Of a stretch of 64,000 nucleotides of DNA, positions 43,606-54,701 are shown in pieces. A program made the translations under genes and the position numbers. Source of the DNA: Phytoactinopolyspora alkaliphila (lineage in GTDB: Bacteria; Actinomycetota; Actinomycetes; Jiangellales; Jiangellaceae); assembly GCF_010550695.1 (NCBI RefSeq), contig NZ_JAAGOB010000009.1, positions 173,467 through 237,466 of the forward strand. The letters run 5' to 3'. How positions within the stretch are numbered: the stretch's first letter is position 1; the number at the start of each line of letters is the position of its first letter. The notes under the pieces are model-generated. The model did no database searches and was not told the origin of the DNA. It was given only the letters and a program-made list of their open reading frames with translations.

Positions 43606-43696
43606 TCGCCAGTCGCCCCTCACTCGTGCGCGACACATGGCAAGCGATCAGTCAACTACGGCGTCGACACGCCAGGGCCCAAAGCCATTGAGCGGG

Positions 43697-43933
43697 TTAC
43701 GAGTTCGCGCCTCGACGACTGGGACGACGCTCGCTCCACGCGATGATCGTCGACGGCCACCACAGCGGGCCGACCGATGGCCAGTAATCCGGCCGAGGCA
43801 TCTGATTCCGGTAGAGATAGCTGGCCACCGTGGACTTCTGAACACCCAGGTGTTCCGCAACGCGTGCCATGTCCCAGATCTCGTCCTCGCGTCCTTTGGG
43901 CACGACGTCGAGAGTAGAGTACATCGGACGCAT
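43697..43933 (-). CDS. Small AlpA-like HTH protein
   Basis: 78 residues: IWDMARVAEHLGVQKSTVAS, YLYRNQMPRPDYWPS and WWPSTIIAWSERRP match short HTH DNA-binding proteins of the AlpA/excisionase type common in actinobacterial mobile elements. It probably controls transfer or excision genes. It is isolated here, with no integrase beside it. Confidence 0.75.
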   Translation of the reverse strand: MRPMYSTLDVVPKGREDEIWDMARVAEHLGVQKSTVASYLYRNQMPRPDYWPSVGPLWWPSTIIAWSERRPSRRGANS

Positions 43934-44739
43934 GCGAGAGCCTTCAGTTACTTGGCTATGTGGGTCTTACGATTCACACTCCAATCAGATTGAACTCAAT
44001 GCCCTCGCGGCTGACCCTCCGGCCGTTCACAAAGTTCGCACCGGTTGCACTTCAGCCCTTAAGTGCCCATCTCATTGAGCCCTGCGAATTTGGAGCGTCG
44101 AGATCGAGCGACGGTTGGTCGGCGACGAACAAGCTAGTCGCTCCAAACTTCACCAGCCTTGCGACAACCTGAGGATCGGTTATGACCTGCACTTGGACTG
44201 CGGGGCGAGATTGAGGTTCTGCCGGGCGACGGAACGTCTACCACCAGCCGGCGTTTTCGACCGTGGCATCCGGCCTCTGGCGCCTGATGACTGGCGCGCC
44301 GTCCTCCGACATCCGTGGGTGGTCGAGGTTGAGTCGCGGAGATCGGTGGAGTAGGCCTTCAAGTCCGACGCTTGCACACCCGGCCACTTCATGTCCTGCG
44401 GGGCGACCCAATGAGACCAGCGCACCTAGTAGCCGTGGAATGATCTTGAGGATGCGGTGCACACAAGCTCGCATGGTGACGTTGGGAGGCTGATTCCGTG
44501 TCCCGACGGGTGCTGCGGAGCAGAGCCCAGCCATGTCGCGGTGATCGTTATCGTCTCGTTATAAACGACTCCCAATGAGGGCATTTCGCAGGGCAGTCGC
44601 GCCCGATGATGCGTTCCGCGCACACCAATTAAGGGTTCCGGTCGGCAGCGCAATGCGCTGCTTGCGTCGCGCACTTGTTAACTCGCTGTTACTGTCTGGT
44701 GCCCATCGGGTGAGGGTTCATACGAATTGAGGGGTTCGG
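43934..44739. other. Intergenic region upstream of the LamG/Rhs genes
   Basis: About 800 bases. On the minus strand, about 44047-44260, a frame without a start reads VQVITDPQVVARLVKFGATS and ends MRWALKG, which looks like the C-terminus of a former protein (perhaps GDPD-like; unsure). The last 60 bases contain a possible promoter (TTGTTA ... TACTGT near 44676-44698) for the following gene. Nothing else is evident. Confidence 0.35.
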
Positions 44740-47700
44740 GTGGGTCGAGGATTGCGTGGGCGAAGTGTCTCATTATCGATGATCTTGCTCGTGGGTGTTG
44801 TCGGCGCTGGGGCGCCCACCGCGAGCGCCAGCACCACGAGTCAACCGGCGCTTGCGAGCGCTGTTGCCTCCTCGGAGATGGCGAACGCCGAGGCCGATGC
44901 CATGGCAAGCGCTATCTCATCGGGTGAGCCGGTGGTTGTGGATGAGTTGACGACTGAGCATCAAGTCGTGGTGGCGGAGCCGGAAACGGGGGTGTTTCGT
45001 GCCGAACTATCGCCGGTCCCCGTACGAGTGCAAGCCAAATCGGGAGAGTGGCTGGATGTTGACACGGACCTCGTACCTCGCGCTGGGCGGCTTGAGGTCG
45101 CCGTTGCTCCAGCACAGATCAACTTCTCGTCAGGCGGCGATGAACCACTGGCTCGAATCGATGATGGTGACGGCCGGTGGTTCGAGCTGACGTGGCCTGA
45201 CGACTTGCCGTCTCCGAACGTCCAGGGAGCGTCGGCAACCTATAGCGACGTGTATCCAGGCGTGGATCTCGTGGTGCAAGGCGGCGCGGAGGGATTCAGC
45301 CAGTTTCTCGTGGTGTCGTCCGCCGAGGCCGCTCAGAATCCAGAGCTCGATGAGATTAGTTTCAGCTATTCCGCAGGCGAGCTCGAGGTTGTGGACCTTG
45401 ATGGATCGGCGGTCGTCAGGGACGGCTCGGGCGAAGACGTGTTCGTCATCTCCGCGCCCCGGATGTGGGACTCGTCGAGCGGGCCGATCGATGACCAGCC
45501 AGGGGACGCCGTCCCAGCTACGCGCGGGGCCGAAGCCGTTGGAGAAGGCGATGGCGGCCGATCGGCCGTGATGGAGATGACAGCCAGCCATGGTGTTCTG
45601 ACTGTCACTCCTGATCACGAGCTTCTCCGAGGCGAAGACACAACATTTCCCGTGGTAATCGATCCCTCCGTATCGCGGCACCGCAACTACTGGAGCATGG
45701 TGTGGTCGGACGGCCAGAAATTTTTGAACCACTCCACCGAGAACGCGCGCGTGGGATACGACGGTTGGAGTGACGGGAAAAGGTCGCGCGTCTTCTATCG
45801 CTTCAATACGTCCACCTTTGCGAACCGGAGCATTCAGTCCGCGAAGTTTGCGCATCGCCAGATCCATTCCCCGAACGGCGACTGCACATTGGAAACCTAC
45901 GGACCAGGCGTGGAGCTCTCCCGCACGCATGACATCATGTCGGAGACGTCGTGGCCGGGGCCAACACGCACGAGCGGGACGATCACCACGACGAGCGTGG
46001 CTCATGGGCACAGCAGCTATTGTCCTGGCTGGACCCGAACGGAATGGAACGCGAAACCCGCGGTCGAGTACGCTGCGTCGCGTGGACATGATGCGCTGAC
46101 GTTGAGCCTGCGCTCCGCGGATGAGAGCAACCGCAATGGTTGGCGGCAATTCGAGAACACATCGTCCTACCCGGTACTCACGGTTGAGTACAACCGGCCA
46201 CCGAGCACACCGTCGAGCCTGAGGACGACATCGCCGACGACGTCCTGCGTGACCGGCACGTCGCGGCCGTGGATCAACGATGACACCCCGGTGTTGCGTG
46301 CGACTTTGTCGGATCCGGACGGACAGAACGTGCGCGGGCATTTTGAACGTCAGAAGTATGTCTCGGGTGCGTGGGGATCTTCGTCGACCGTCACGACGTC
46401 GTACGCAGCCGCCGGCGAACGCTCTGCCCAGCTACCTGCCTTGTCTGATGGTCGCTATCGGTGGCGGGTCCGCGCCTATGACGGTATCGAGTATGGGGCA
46501 TGGTCGGGTTGGTGCGAGTTCTATGTGAAGACCACGGCACCTCCTGCTCCGACGATCTCGATCAGTGATCCGTACCGGCTGGACGTGTGGACTGATCAGG
46601 ACGGATTGCCGCAGGCCACGTTAACAGTGGGACGAAACGGTGACACGTCGGTGGAGGACTTCAAGTACTCGATAGGTTCAGCGACCCCGACAACCTCCCG
46701 ATCGATGTCAGGCAGTTCAGCTGCGGTCACGTTCACGCCTCAGTTCGGGTTGACGACGATCAGTGCCCGGTTGGTGGACCGTGCCGGAAACCAGGGACCG
46801 ATCAAACGAGTCACGCTGAAGCTCATGTCGCCGAAAGCGCAGCACGCGTGGCTGCTCGATGACGGGTCCGGAAGCACCGCAGCAGACCTGCCACGACCCT
46901 CCAACGATACGGTGTCCCTGCAGTTCGGCGCCGGGGTTTCTTGGGCGTCGGGAAACCTCGCGGACTATTCCGGGGATGCGACCGATCGTTCCCTGCAGTT
47001 CAATGGCTCAGGCGCAGGAGCGTACACCAGCGATGCGTTAGTTCGGGTTTCGGACAGCTTCACGGTCATGGCCAAGGTCCGCCTCGATGAGTTGGATCCT
47101 GGTTCGAAATCGTTCATCGCTGTCAGCCAAGACGGAAACGTCAACAGCGCGTTCCAGCTCGGGTATGACACCAACTCTGACGCGTGGGCCGCGTGGATGG
47201 CTAACACGGACGCGTCTGGACCGACCTGGACACGCGTAGCAGCCGATTCCGGGCCCATTGACGAGGCCGACAACGATGGTTTGCCGATCCCCGATGGGGA
47301 GCCCGACTGGCAGCACCTCGCGATGGTGTATGACGCGGTGGATGAAGAGGTCGAGCTGTATGTCGATGGGAATCTCGCCGCTAGCGCCAACTACACGTTC
47401 GATTGGCGCTCTGAAGGATCGCTGCGCGTCGGGCGAGGCAAAGCGCACGGCAACACGCAAGGCTTGGCGACGGGCCGAGTCGATGACGTTGTCGTTTTCG
47501 ACGCCCCGTTGACCGAAGCGCAGATCCGTGTGCTCAGAGGTGCTGACAAACCGGACCACATTGAAGCAGCCCGCCAGGCCATGCTCGACGAGGACAAGGC
47601 CGGACACTGGGCGATGGACGACGGTTCCGGCGCTCAGACGACGGATTCCTCCAACGGTGGGCATCAGGTCACCCTTGGCTCTGGAACGTCCTGGATCAGC

Positions 47701-48258
47701 GGACGCCAAGCAAGTGCTGACCCGGCAGACCGTGCGTTGAGATTCGACGGGACGTCATCGGCGTACGGCTACACCTCCGGTCCTGTTTTGGACACGACGT
47801 CGAGCTACACCGTGACGGCCTGGGTCAAGCTTGCCACCGGCCACACTCAGACCGCTGGTGTCGTTTCACAGCGAGGCGTGGACTCGAGTGCGATGTTCCT
47901 GGTCTACAGCGGTGGACAGGATCGCTGGCGCTTCGGGGCGTTCGCCTCCGATGTCAGCGGTGCCGATTCGCTCGGGGTCAATTCCCGTGCTCCAGCGGCA
48001 CGGAATACGTGGACGCATCTGGCCGGTGTGTATGACGCGGATGCCGACGAGATGAGCTTGTACGTCAATGGCGTACTACAAGACACCGTCGCCGCACCGA
48101 ACACCTGGTCAGCCACCGGAGCTCTGCAGGTTGGACGCTACCGCAGCAGCGGAGTCTACCGAGACAGGTGGGCCGGAGACATCGATGATCTGCGGGCATA
48201 CCAGGCCCCGCTGAGCCAGTCCGAGATTCGCCAGGTAATGATCGAGGAGCGCCCGTGA
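44740..48258 (+). CDS. Secreted LamG-domain protein encoded upstream of Rhs
   Basis: 1172 residues from GTG 44740. Basic N-terminus and signal peptide (SLSMILLVGVVGAGAPTASAS). The next 400 residues include a YPGVDLVVQG/FLVVSSAEAAQNP block and a DNRLRE-like segment (SRVFYRFNTSTF) common in actinobacterial wall-associated Rhs companions. Then Fn3-like pieces and two LamG/concanavalin-like domains (from AWLLDDGSGSTAADL and from GHWAMDDGSGAQTTDS). It ends one base into the rhs gene, so the two are coupled. Such proteins probably help display or deliver the toxin at the cell surface. Confidence 0.85.
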   Translation: MGRGLRGRSVSLSMILLVGVVGAGAPTASASTTSQPALASAVASSEMANAEADAMASAISSGEPVVVDELTTEHQVVVAEPETGVFRAELSPVPVRVQAKSGEWLDVDTDLVPRAGRLEVAVAPAQINFSSGGDEPLARIDDGDGRWFELTWPDDLPSPNVQGASATYSDVYPGVDLVVQGGAEGFSQFLVVSSAEAAQNPELDEISFSYSAGELEVVDLDGSAVVRDGSGEDVFVISAPRMWDSSSGPIDDQPGDAVPATRGAEAVGEGDGGRSAVMEMTASHGVLTVTPDHELLRGEDTTFPVVIDPSVSRHRNYWSMVWSDGQKFLNHSTENARVGYDGWSDGKRSRVFYRFNTSTFANRSIQSAKFAHRQIHSPNGDCTLETYGPGVELSRTHDIMSETSWPGPTRTSGTITTTSVAHGHSSYCPGWTRTEWNAKPAVEYAASRGHDALTLSLRSADESNRNGWRQFENTSSYPVLTVEYNRPPSTPSSLRTTSPTTSCVTGTSRPWINDDTPVLRATLSDPDGQNVRGHFERQKYVSGAWGSSSTVTTSYAAAGERSAQLPALSDGRYRWRVRAYDGIEYGAWSGWCEFYVKTTAPPAPTISISDPYRLDVWTDQDGLPQATLTVGRNGDTSVEDFKYSIGSATPTTSRSMSGSSAAVTFTPQFGLTTISARLVDRAGNQGPIKRVTLKLMSPKAQHAWLLDDGSGSTAADLPRPSNDTVSLQFGAGVSWASGNLADYSGDATDRSLQFNGSGAGAYTSDALVRVSDSFTVMAKVRLDELDPGSKSFIAVSQDGNVNSAFQLGYDTNSDAWAAWMANTDASGPTWTRVAADSGPIDEADNDGLPIPDGEPDWQHLAMVYDAVDEEVELYVDGNLAASANYTFDWRSEGSLRVGRGKAHGNTQGLATGRVDDVVVFDAPLTEAQIRVLRGADKPDHIEAARQAMLDEDKAGHWAMDDGSGAQTTDSSNGGHQVTLGSGTSWISGRQASADPADRALRFDGTSSAYGYTSGPVLDTTSSYTVTAWVKLATGHTQTAGVVSQRGVDSSAMFLVYSGGQDRWRFGAFASDVSGADSLGVNSRAPAARNTWTHLAGVYDADADEMSLYVNGVLQDTVAAPNTWSATGALQVGRYRSSGVYRDRWAGDIDDLRAYQAPLSQSEIRQVMIEERP

Positions 48259-51200
48259 TGAAGAGTCCTGTGCGCAAGGCCCTATCAACGGCCACCTACG
48301 GCTTCATCGCCTGCGCTGCTGCCCTGCTCGTCATTGTCTCCGGGCTGCCAGCCGACGAACCCGCTGCAGCGTTGGAATCGCAGTTCGGTCCAGAGCTCGA
48401 CGATGAGGACGCGCTGGAACGACGGCGCGCCGAAGAGACTGGCGAATGGAATGCCGACCGGCCCAAGCCAGAAGAAACAGACACCGTCGATGTCCAACCG
48501 GTGACACCGAAGACGCCGAAACGCGTCAGCGGTGAGCGGCCACAACGAGGACGGCCCGGGGTGGAGTGGCCGAAGGCCGGGTCGGCGCGGGTCGATCTTA
48601 AACAGGGCGCCACGAACGAGCAGGCCGACCCGACGTCCCGCCGAGGCATCAAAGCCGGCGCCCTTCCGTTTTGGTTGACTCCTTCAGATCAGGTCGCCAA
48701 CGGCAAGGATTCGGACTCGAATCCACCAGAAACCGTGGACGTCGAGCTCATTCCCGCTGAAACAGTTGAACGAGACGGCGTACACGTCGCCTTCAGCGTG
48801 GAAGCCGTGGACGATACCAACGTCAGCGAGGAGGAATCCAGCTCCAGCCGCCATGAGACACATGCAGAGTTCGAGACCGCACCTAGCGAACGCGCGAACG
48901 CGAACAATGACGACGACGCCGCCCTAGACGTCACCGTTGACTACTCGGGTTTCGCGCATGCCACAGGCGGGGACTTCGGCTCACGCCTCACGGCTCGCGT
49001 CTACGACCTCGACTGCTACCTCAGCGGCGACGCCTGCACGCCCGTCCCGGCCGAGCCCGCAAATGATCCAGCAGAGTCCACCGTGACCACAACAGTCCCC
49101 ACACCGTCGTCGGGTTTCGTCGTCGCGCTCGTTGCTGACGCTTCCGGACCAGCCGGCGACTACGCCGCTACGTCGCTATCGCCAGCATCATCGTGGGAAG
49201 CGGGCGGATCATCCGGTGACTTCACCTGGTCGTATCCGCTCCGCACGCCCGATACGGCCGGCGGATTAAGCCCAGAACTCTCTTTGAGATACTCGTCGGG
49301 CTCCGTCGATGGACGCGTCACCTCAACCAACAATCAACCGTCATGGATCGGCGAAGGTTTCGAACTCGACTCCGGCTATGTCGAGCGACGCTACGTCCCT
49401 TGCGCCGATGACATGGGCTCTGGCGCTAACAACACGGTAAAGACGGGCGACCTTTGCTGGAAAACCGACAACGCTGTCTTGATGCTGGCCGGGACAACCA
49501 CCGAACTGGTTAAAGACAGTACCACCGGGCAATGGCGTCCACTGCATGATGATGGCTCCCGCGTCGAGCACCTCACCGGTGCGTCGAATGGTGCCCGCAA
49601 TGGCGAGCATTGGCGTGTCACCACCACCGACGGCACGGAATACTACTTCGGCAAACACAAGAGATACTCAGCCGACACGGCGGAGACAAACTCGGTGTTC
49701 ACCGTACCTGTTGCCGGAAACCACAGCGGTGAGCCATGCCGGGCCTCGGCGTTCAAAGACTCCTTCTGCCAGCAAGCCTGGCGATGGAATCTGGATTATG
49801 TCATCGACCCTAACGGCAACACGATGACCTATTTCTACGAGCGAGAAACCAACCGTTATGGGCAGAACCTCAACGACACCTCGGTGTCGTACACTCGCGG
49901 CGGTTACCTGAAGAGAATCGAATATGGCCAACGAGCCGGCACGGAACACACCACGCCCGCCTTGGCACGAGTGGTCTTCGCTGTTTCGGAACGGTGCCTG
50001 CCCAGCGGCACCATCACGTGTGCAGAAGCCCAGCTCACCGAGTCCAATGCTGATCACTGGCCAGACGTGCCGTTCGATCAAATCTGCACCAGTACTACCT
50101 CATGCTCGGAAAGGGTCTCGCCGACGTTCTTCAGCCGCAAACGGTTAACCCGCATGCAGACCTGGATTTACAACGGCTCTGTTAACCAAACCGTTGATCG
50201 ATGGGACTTCACCCACGACTTCCCCGACCCTGGCGATGACACTTCCGCCGCGCTCTGGCTCGACGCAGTCGAACACAGCGGCAGAGCGGGAACAGCAGTC
50301 ACAATGCCGAAAGTCACATTCGACGGCGCACAAATGGCGAACAGAGTCGACGGCATCGACAACGCGCCACCACTGAACAAGTGGAGAATCCGCGCTGTCC
50401 ACACCGAGTCCGGTGCTACAACATCTGTGAACTACTCAAGTCAACAATGCTCACCGTCGTCGGTGCCCTCCAATGCCCACACCAACAACAAACGATGCTT
50501 CCCCGTGTACTGGACGCCAGACGGCATGATAGAACCGGAGCTGCACTGGTTCCACAAGTATGTAGTCGATTCGGTCATCGAAACCGACAATGTCGGCAAC
50601 GGAGTCGACGTCGAATCGCACTACACCTACCACGGCGATGCGGCCTGGGCTTACACCGACTCGGAACTGATTCAGGAGGACCGGCGTACCTGGGGGCAGT
50701 GGCGCGGCTACGGCAAGGTCACCGTCCGCGGAGGGAATCCGAGCACTGATCAGTTGCGCACAGAGTACCTCTATCTCCGCGGGATGCATGGTGATCGTGC
50801 GACGCCGTCAGGAGGGACCCGCTCCGTCTCCGTCACCGACTCGTGGAACGATGCTGTCACCGACCATAAACACCTGGCCGGATTCACACGCGAGGTCATC
50901 GCGTACGACGGCTCCCAGGTGGTCTCGTCGACGGTGAACGATCCCTGGAGATCAAGCATCACCGCCACCGACGGCAACGACGAGGCACGGATGGTCAACA
51001 TCGCGGCCACCCGCGAGCACACCAAACTCGCTGCCGGTGGCTGGCGCACCACTGAATTGACCACCACGTACGATGAGCACGGCCTGGCGGTGACCACGAA
51101 CGATCGAGGCGACACGTCCATCACCTCGGACGACTTGTGCACACGAACCGAGTACGCGAAGAATCTGAACAAGTGGATCCTCGACGCGGTCAAGCGCACT

Positions 51201-54200
51201 GAAACAGTCTCGATCCGCTGTTCGGAGACCCCCTCGCGTCCTGGGGACGTTGTCAGCGACGAACGATTCAGCTACGACGGCGGCGTCTATGGTTCCACCC
51301 CGACCCGCGGCAACGTCACTCGCACACAGGAGCTCAACAGCTGGAGCTCTGGCCCGTCTTATGTCACCACCTCGACGACCGTCTATGACGTGCACGGTCG
51401 GGTCACCGAAACCAAGGACGCACTCAACCGCAGCACTAAGACTCAGTACTCACCGAGCACTGGTGGCCCGGTCACGCAGATCAAGACGATCAACCCGGCC
51501 GGGCACTCCTCGACGGCCACGATCAACCCCCGGCAAGGCCAGCCGGTCACCATTGTCGACTCTAACGGCAAACGCACAGACCTCACCTATGACGCGCTGC
51601 GCCGTCTGACGCACGTATGGCACGCCGACCGATCCAAAGCCAACGGCGACACTGCCAGCACCCAGTACATCTACCGGGTCAGCAAGACAGCACCCGCGGC
51701 AGTCACCACAAAGGAACTTCTGCCCTCTGGTGATTACGCGACGAGCGTCACGCTGTATGACGGCCTGCTGCGATCTCGACAAAGCCAATCACCAGCACAA
51801 GGCGACAACGGTGGCCGCGTCATCACCAAAATCACTTACGACTCCCGCGGCCTGGTATCCGAAGCCCTCGGACCCTACTATGCGACCGGCGCCCCAGCGA
51901 CCACGCTGGTGACACCGACAACCACCGTCCCGGCGCGCAGCGTGGTCAAACACGACGGCGCCGGGCGTCCGGTCCGAGACACGTTCTACGTCCACCAGGA
52001 CGAGAAGTGGCGAACCGTGACAGCGTATGAAGGTGACCGAGTCAAGGTCACGCCACCGGCAGGTTCGCCAGCGACGACGACAATCACCGACGCACGAGGA
52101 CGCACGATCGAAGCCCGACGGCACCACGGTGTCACACCATCTGGGCCCTTCGATGGGATCACGTACGACTACACCCCAGCCGGCCTGCTGGAAGGCGTCA
52201 CCGATCAAGCGGGCAACGAATGGAGCTACGCCTACGATCTTCGCGGTCGGCGCACCCACGTCGACGACCCAGACGCCGGCCTCAACGTGACGACCTACGA
52301 CCACGCCTCCCAAGTCACCTCGGTCACCGACGCCCGCGGAGAGTCGCTGCACTACACCTACGACACGCTTGGCCGTAAGACCCGCACAAGAGAAGGCTCC
52401 CCAACAGGGAACCTCATCGCGTCCTGGACATTCGACACCCTCGCCAAAGGCCAGCTCACCTCGTCAACGTCGTTCGTTGACGGTGCCGCCTACATCACCG
52501 CTATCACCGGCTACGACAACGCCTACCGGCCAACAGGCACCCAGGTGACCATCCCGTCGCAGGAAGGACAGCTCGCCGGCACCTACTCCAGCATCCGCAC
52601 CTATTTCCCAGACGGTTCAGTACGTGCCCAGACCGCACCGGCCAAAGGCGGGCTGCCACAAGAGACACTGTGGCATTACTACGACGACAACGGCGCGCCC
52701 GAGTGGCTGTTCGGGCAACGCACATACGTCGCTGACACGATCTACACCCCATTCGGGGAAACAGAACAGTACTCACTCGGCGTCAACTACGGACGAGCAA
52801 ACTGGCAGACCTTCACCTACGAAGAAGGCACCCGAAGACTCAGCACCGTCCGGGTGGACCGCGAAGGCGTCGATCCCAGCGACATCGACCGTGCCTATCA
52901 CTACGACGCCACTGGCAACCCACAAAGCATCATCGACACCGGCGGCACAGGCGCGAACGACGTGCAGTGCTTCACCTACGACCACCAACGTCGCCTCGCC
53001 GACGCATGGACACAAAGCAGCACCAGTTGCGCCACCGCACCAACCTCAGCCGTCGTCGGAGGAGCCGCGCCATCGTGGCAAAGCTACACCTACGACACCG
53101 CAGGCAACCGGGTCACCATGACCGAGCACGGGATCGGAACCGACCCGACCACCACCTCAACGTATACCTACCCATCCCCCGGTGCTGAACAGCCGCACGC
53201 CCTGGCCACACGGTCAACGCAATCGGGGAACAGCCCAGCCGACGTGACCACATTCACCTACGACGACGCGGGCAACACCACGGACGTGGTCACCGGCACG
53301 GAAACCACGAGCTACGAATGGGACAGCTCAGGCCGCCTAGCCGGGATCACCACCCCGGACGGTGAAGGCGAGAACATCTACACCGCCGACGGTGCCCGGC
53401 TGATCCGACGCACCCCGGACACAACCACGCTGTATGTCGGCACCGACGAATACACCCTCACCCACGCGAACAACGTAGTCAGCGGCACCCGCTACTACAC
53501 CCACGCCGGCGCGGTACTGGTCGTGCGGGAATCTGACGGCACCATCACCAGCCTCGCCACCGACGCCGGCGGCACACCCATAGCCGCGATCGACGCCAAC
53601 AACGCGATCACCCAACGCTGGAACGACGCGTTCGGAAACCCCCGTGGCGACGAGCCGCTGTTCTGGCCCGGCGATCGCGGGTTCCACACCGGCACCTCGG
53701 ACGAGTTCAGCGGCCTAGTGCGCATGGGCGCCCGGCACTACGATCCGGCCCTCGGCCGGTTCCTCACCGTCGACCCACTACTCGACGTCACCGACACCCA
53801 ACAAATCAACGGCTACACCTACGCCAACAACAACCCCCTCGCCTACACCGACCCCAACGGCCTGTCACCAAACCAGATGCACGACGGCGGACCCTACGCC
53901 CGCACGCCCGGATCACAACTAAAAACACTGGTCAACCGATACAAGCGAGCGATCTCCCAACGCCTTGCCGAAGTAACAAGACGTACCGCCGTGTCAAGGC
54001 CCGCCTACCGACCAGTTACCAGGCCATCGTCAACAAGCTCACGCGCCAGACGCAGCCAGACCATCTCGACCCTTGCACAAAGCCCAGCGCACGGTCTACG
54101 TCTTGGCATGGGCGGCGAGGAGTACATGCGCCAGCGCGCCAGCCTGCCGTACAACCCCGCCGCGCTGTACCAATACCACGAACGAGCCAGGATCGCGGCC

Positions 54201-54701
54201 GGAATAGAGACCGGAGCAGCGCTGCTGCCCATGGCTCCAGACCCGTTCATCGTTGCCGGGGACATCCTCGGAATCAACGACATCATCGCCTGCGGCACCG
54301 AAGGACAAGTCGATTCCTGCGCCTGGGCAGCCGCCGGTGCCGTACCGGGACTGGGATGGGTTGCCAGAGGACTCAGAGTCGCTAAGCCGACCATTAAGGC
54401 GACACCAAGCATCAAGCCGGGTTCAGCAGGCGGTCCGACGGCAAGCCAGAAGTTCCCAGAGCGTGTCCGACAGGAAGAGTTGGCGGACAATCCGAGTACG
54501 TGTGTATATTGTCGGATGGAGACAGATCGTCCGCAGGTTGATCATGCCATCCCACGATCTCGTGGCGGTAACTCGACACGCGACAATGCGCAGACGACCT
54601 GTGCCCACTGCAATGCATCCAAGGGAGCGAGGGATTTCCCTGTGACGCCTCCGGAGGGATTCGCAGGTGCTTGGCCCCCACCGTGGTGGGGGGTGCCATG
54701 A
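48258..54701 (+). CDS. YD-repeat/Rhs polymorphic toxin with C-terminal HNH nuclease
   Basis: 2147 residues from ATG 48258 (GTG 48255 also possible). One N-terminal hydrophobic helix (FIACAAALLVIVSGL), a linker to about residue 300, then YD/Rhs repeats that form a toxin-enclosing shell. The Rhs core motif is GARHYDPALGRFLTVDPL, then YTYANNNPLAYTDPNG (about residues 1820-1870). After a pre-toxin segment (CGTEGQVDSCAWAAAG) comes the toxin tip: STCVYCRMETDRPQVDHAIP, RSRGGNS and NAQTTCAHCNASKG, a zinc-bound HNH nuclease that would cut DNA. Its stop overlaps the DUF4265 gene as ATGA. Confidence 0.93.
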   Translation: MKSPVRKALSTATYGFIACAAALLVIVSGLPADEPAAALESQFGPELDDEDALERRRAEETGEWNADRPKPEETDTVDVQPVTPKTPKRVSGERPQRGRPGVEWPKAGSARVDLKQGATNEQADPTSRRGIKAGALPFWLTPSDQVANGKDSDSNPPETVDVELIPAETVERDGVHVAFSVEAVDDTNVSEEESSSSRHETHAEFETAPSERANANNDDDAALDVTVDYSGFAHATGGDFGSRLTARVYDLDCYLSGDACTPVPAEPANDPAESTVTTTVPTPSSGFVVALVADASGPAGDYAATSLSPASSWEAGGSSGDFTWSYPLRTPDTAGGLSPELSLRYSSGSVDGRVTSTNNQPSWIGEGFELDSGYVERRYVPCADDMGSGANNTVKTGDLCWKTDNAVLMLAGTTTELVKDSTTGQWRPLHDDGSRVEHLTGASNGARNGEHWRVTTTDGTEYYFGKHKRYSADTAETNSVFTVPVAGNHSGEPCRASAFKDSFCQQAWRWNLDYVIDPNGNTMTYFYERETNRYGQNLNDTSVSYTRGGYLKRIEYGQRAGTEHTTPALARVVFAVSERCLPSGTITCAEAQLTESNADHWPDVPFDQICTSTTSCSERVSPTFFSRKRLTRMQTWIYNGSVNQTVDRWDFTHDFPDPGDDTSAALWLDAVEHSGRAGTAVTMPKVTFDGAQMANRVDGIDNAPPLNKWRIRAVHTESGATTSVNYSSQQCSPSSVPSNAHTNNKRCFPVYWTPDGMIEPELHWFHKYVVDSVIETDNVGNGVDVESHYTYHGDAAWAYTDSELIQEDRRTWGQWRGYGKVTVRGGNPSTDQLRTEYLYLRGMHGDRATPSGGTRSVSVTDSWNDAVTDHKHLAGFTREVIAYDGSQVVSSTVNDPWRSSITATDGNDEARMVNIAATREHTKLAAGGWRTTELTTTYDEHGLAVTTNDRGDTSITSDDLCTRTEYAKNLNKWILDAVKRTETVSIRCSETPSRPGDVVSDERFSYDGGVYGSTPTRGNVTRTQELNSWSSGPSYVTTSTTVYDVHGRVTETKDALNRSTKTQYSPSTGGPVTQIKTINPAGHSSTATINPRQGQPVTIVDSNGKRTDLTYDALRRLTHVWHADRSKANGDTASTQYIYRVSKTAPAAVTTKELLPSGDYATSVTLYDGLLRSRQSQSPAQGDNGGRVITKITYDSRGLVSEALGPYYATGAPATTLVTPTTTVPARSVVKHDGAGRPVRDTFYVHQDEKWRTVTAYEGDRVKVTPPAGSPATTTITDARGRTIEARRHHGVTPSGPFDGITYDYTPAGLLEGVTDQAGNEWSYAYDLRGRRTHVDDPDAGLNVTTYDHASQVTSVTDARGESLHYTYDTLGRKTRTREGSPTGNLIASWTFDTLAKGQLTSSTSFVDGAAYITAITGYDNAYRPTGTQVTIPSQEGQLAGTYSSIRTYFPDGSVRAQTAPAKGGLPQETLWHYYDDNGAPEWLFGQRTYVADTIYTPFGETEQYSLGVNYGRANWQTFTYEEGTRRLSTVRVDREGVDPSDIDRAYHYDATGNPQSIIDTGGTGANDVQCFTYDHQRRLADAWTQSSTSCATAPTSAVVGGAAPSWQSYTYDTAGNRVTMTEHGIGTDPTTTSTYTYPSPGAEQPHALATRSTQSGNSPADVTTFTYDDAGNTTDVVTGTETTSYEWDSSGRLAGITTPDGEGENIYTADGARLIRRTPDTTTLYVGTDEYTLTHANNVVSGTRYYTHAGAVLVVRESDGTITSLATDAGGTPIAAIDANNAITQRWNDAFGNPRGDEPLFWPGDRGFHTGTSDEFSGLVRMGARHYDPALGRFLTVDPLLDVTDTQQINGYTYANNNPLAYTDPNGLSPNQMHDGGPYARTPGSQLKTLVNRYKRAISQRLAEVTRRTAVSRPAYRPVTRPSSTSSRARRSQTISTLAQSPAHGLRLGMGGEEYMRQRASLPYNPAALYQYHERARIAAGIETGAALLPMAPDPFIVAGDILGINDIIACGTEGQVDSCAWAAAGAVPGLGWVARGLRVAKPTIKATPSIKPGSAGGPTASQKFPERVRQEELADNPSTCVYCRMETDRPQVDHAIPRSRGGNSTRDNAQTTCAHCNASKGARDFPVTPPEGFAGAWPPPWWGVP

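Noticed and set aside
49841..53900. Tandem DNA repeats inside the rhs gene
   Set aside because: The repetition is at protein level (YD repeats); no exact DNA tandem array is visible.
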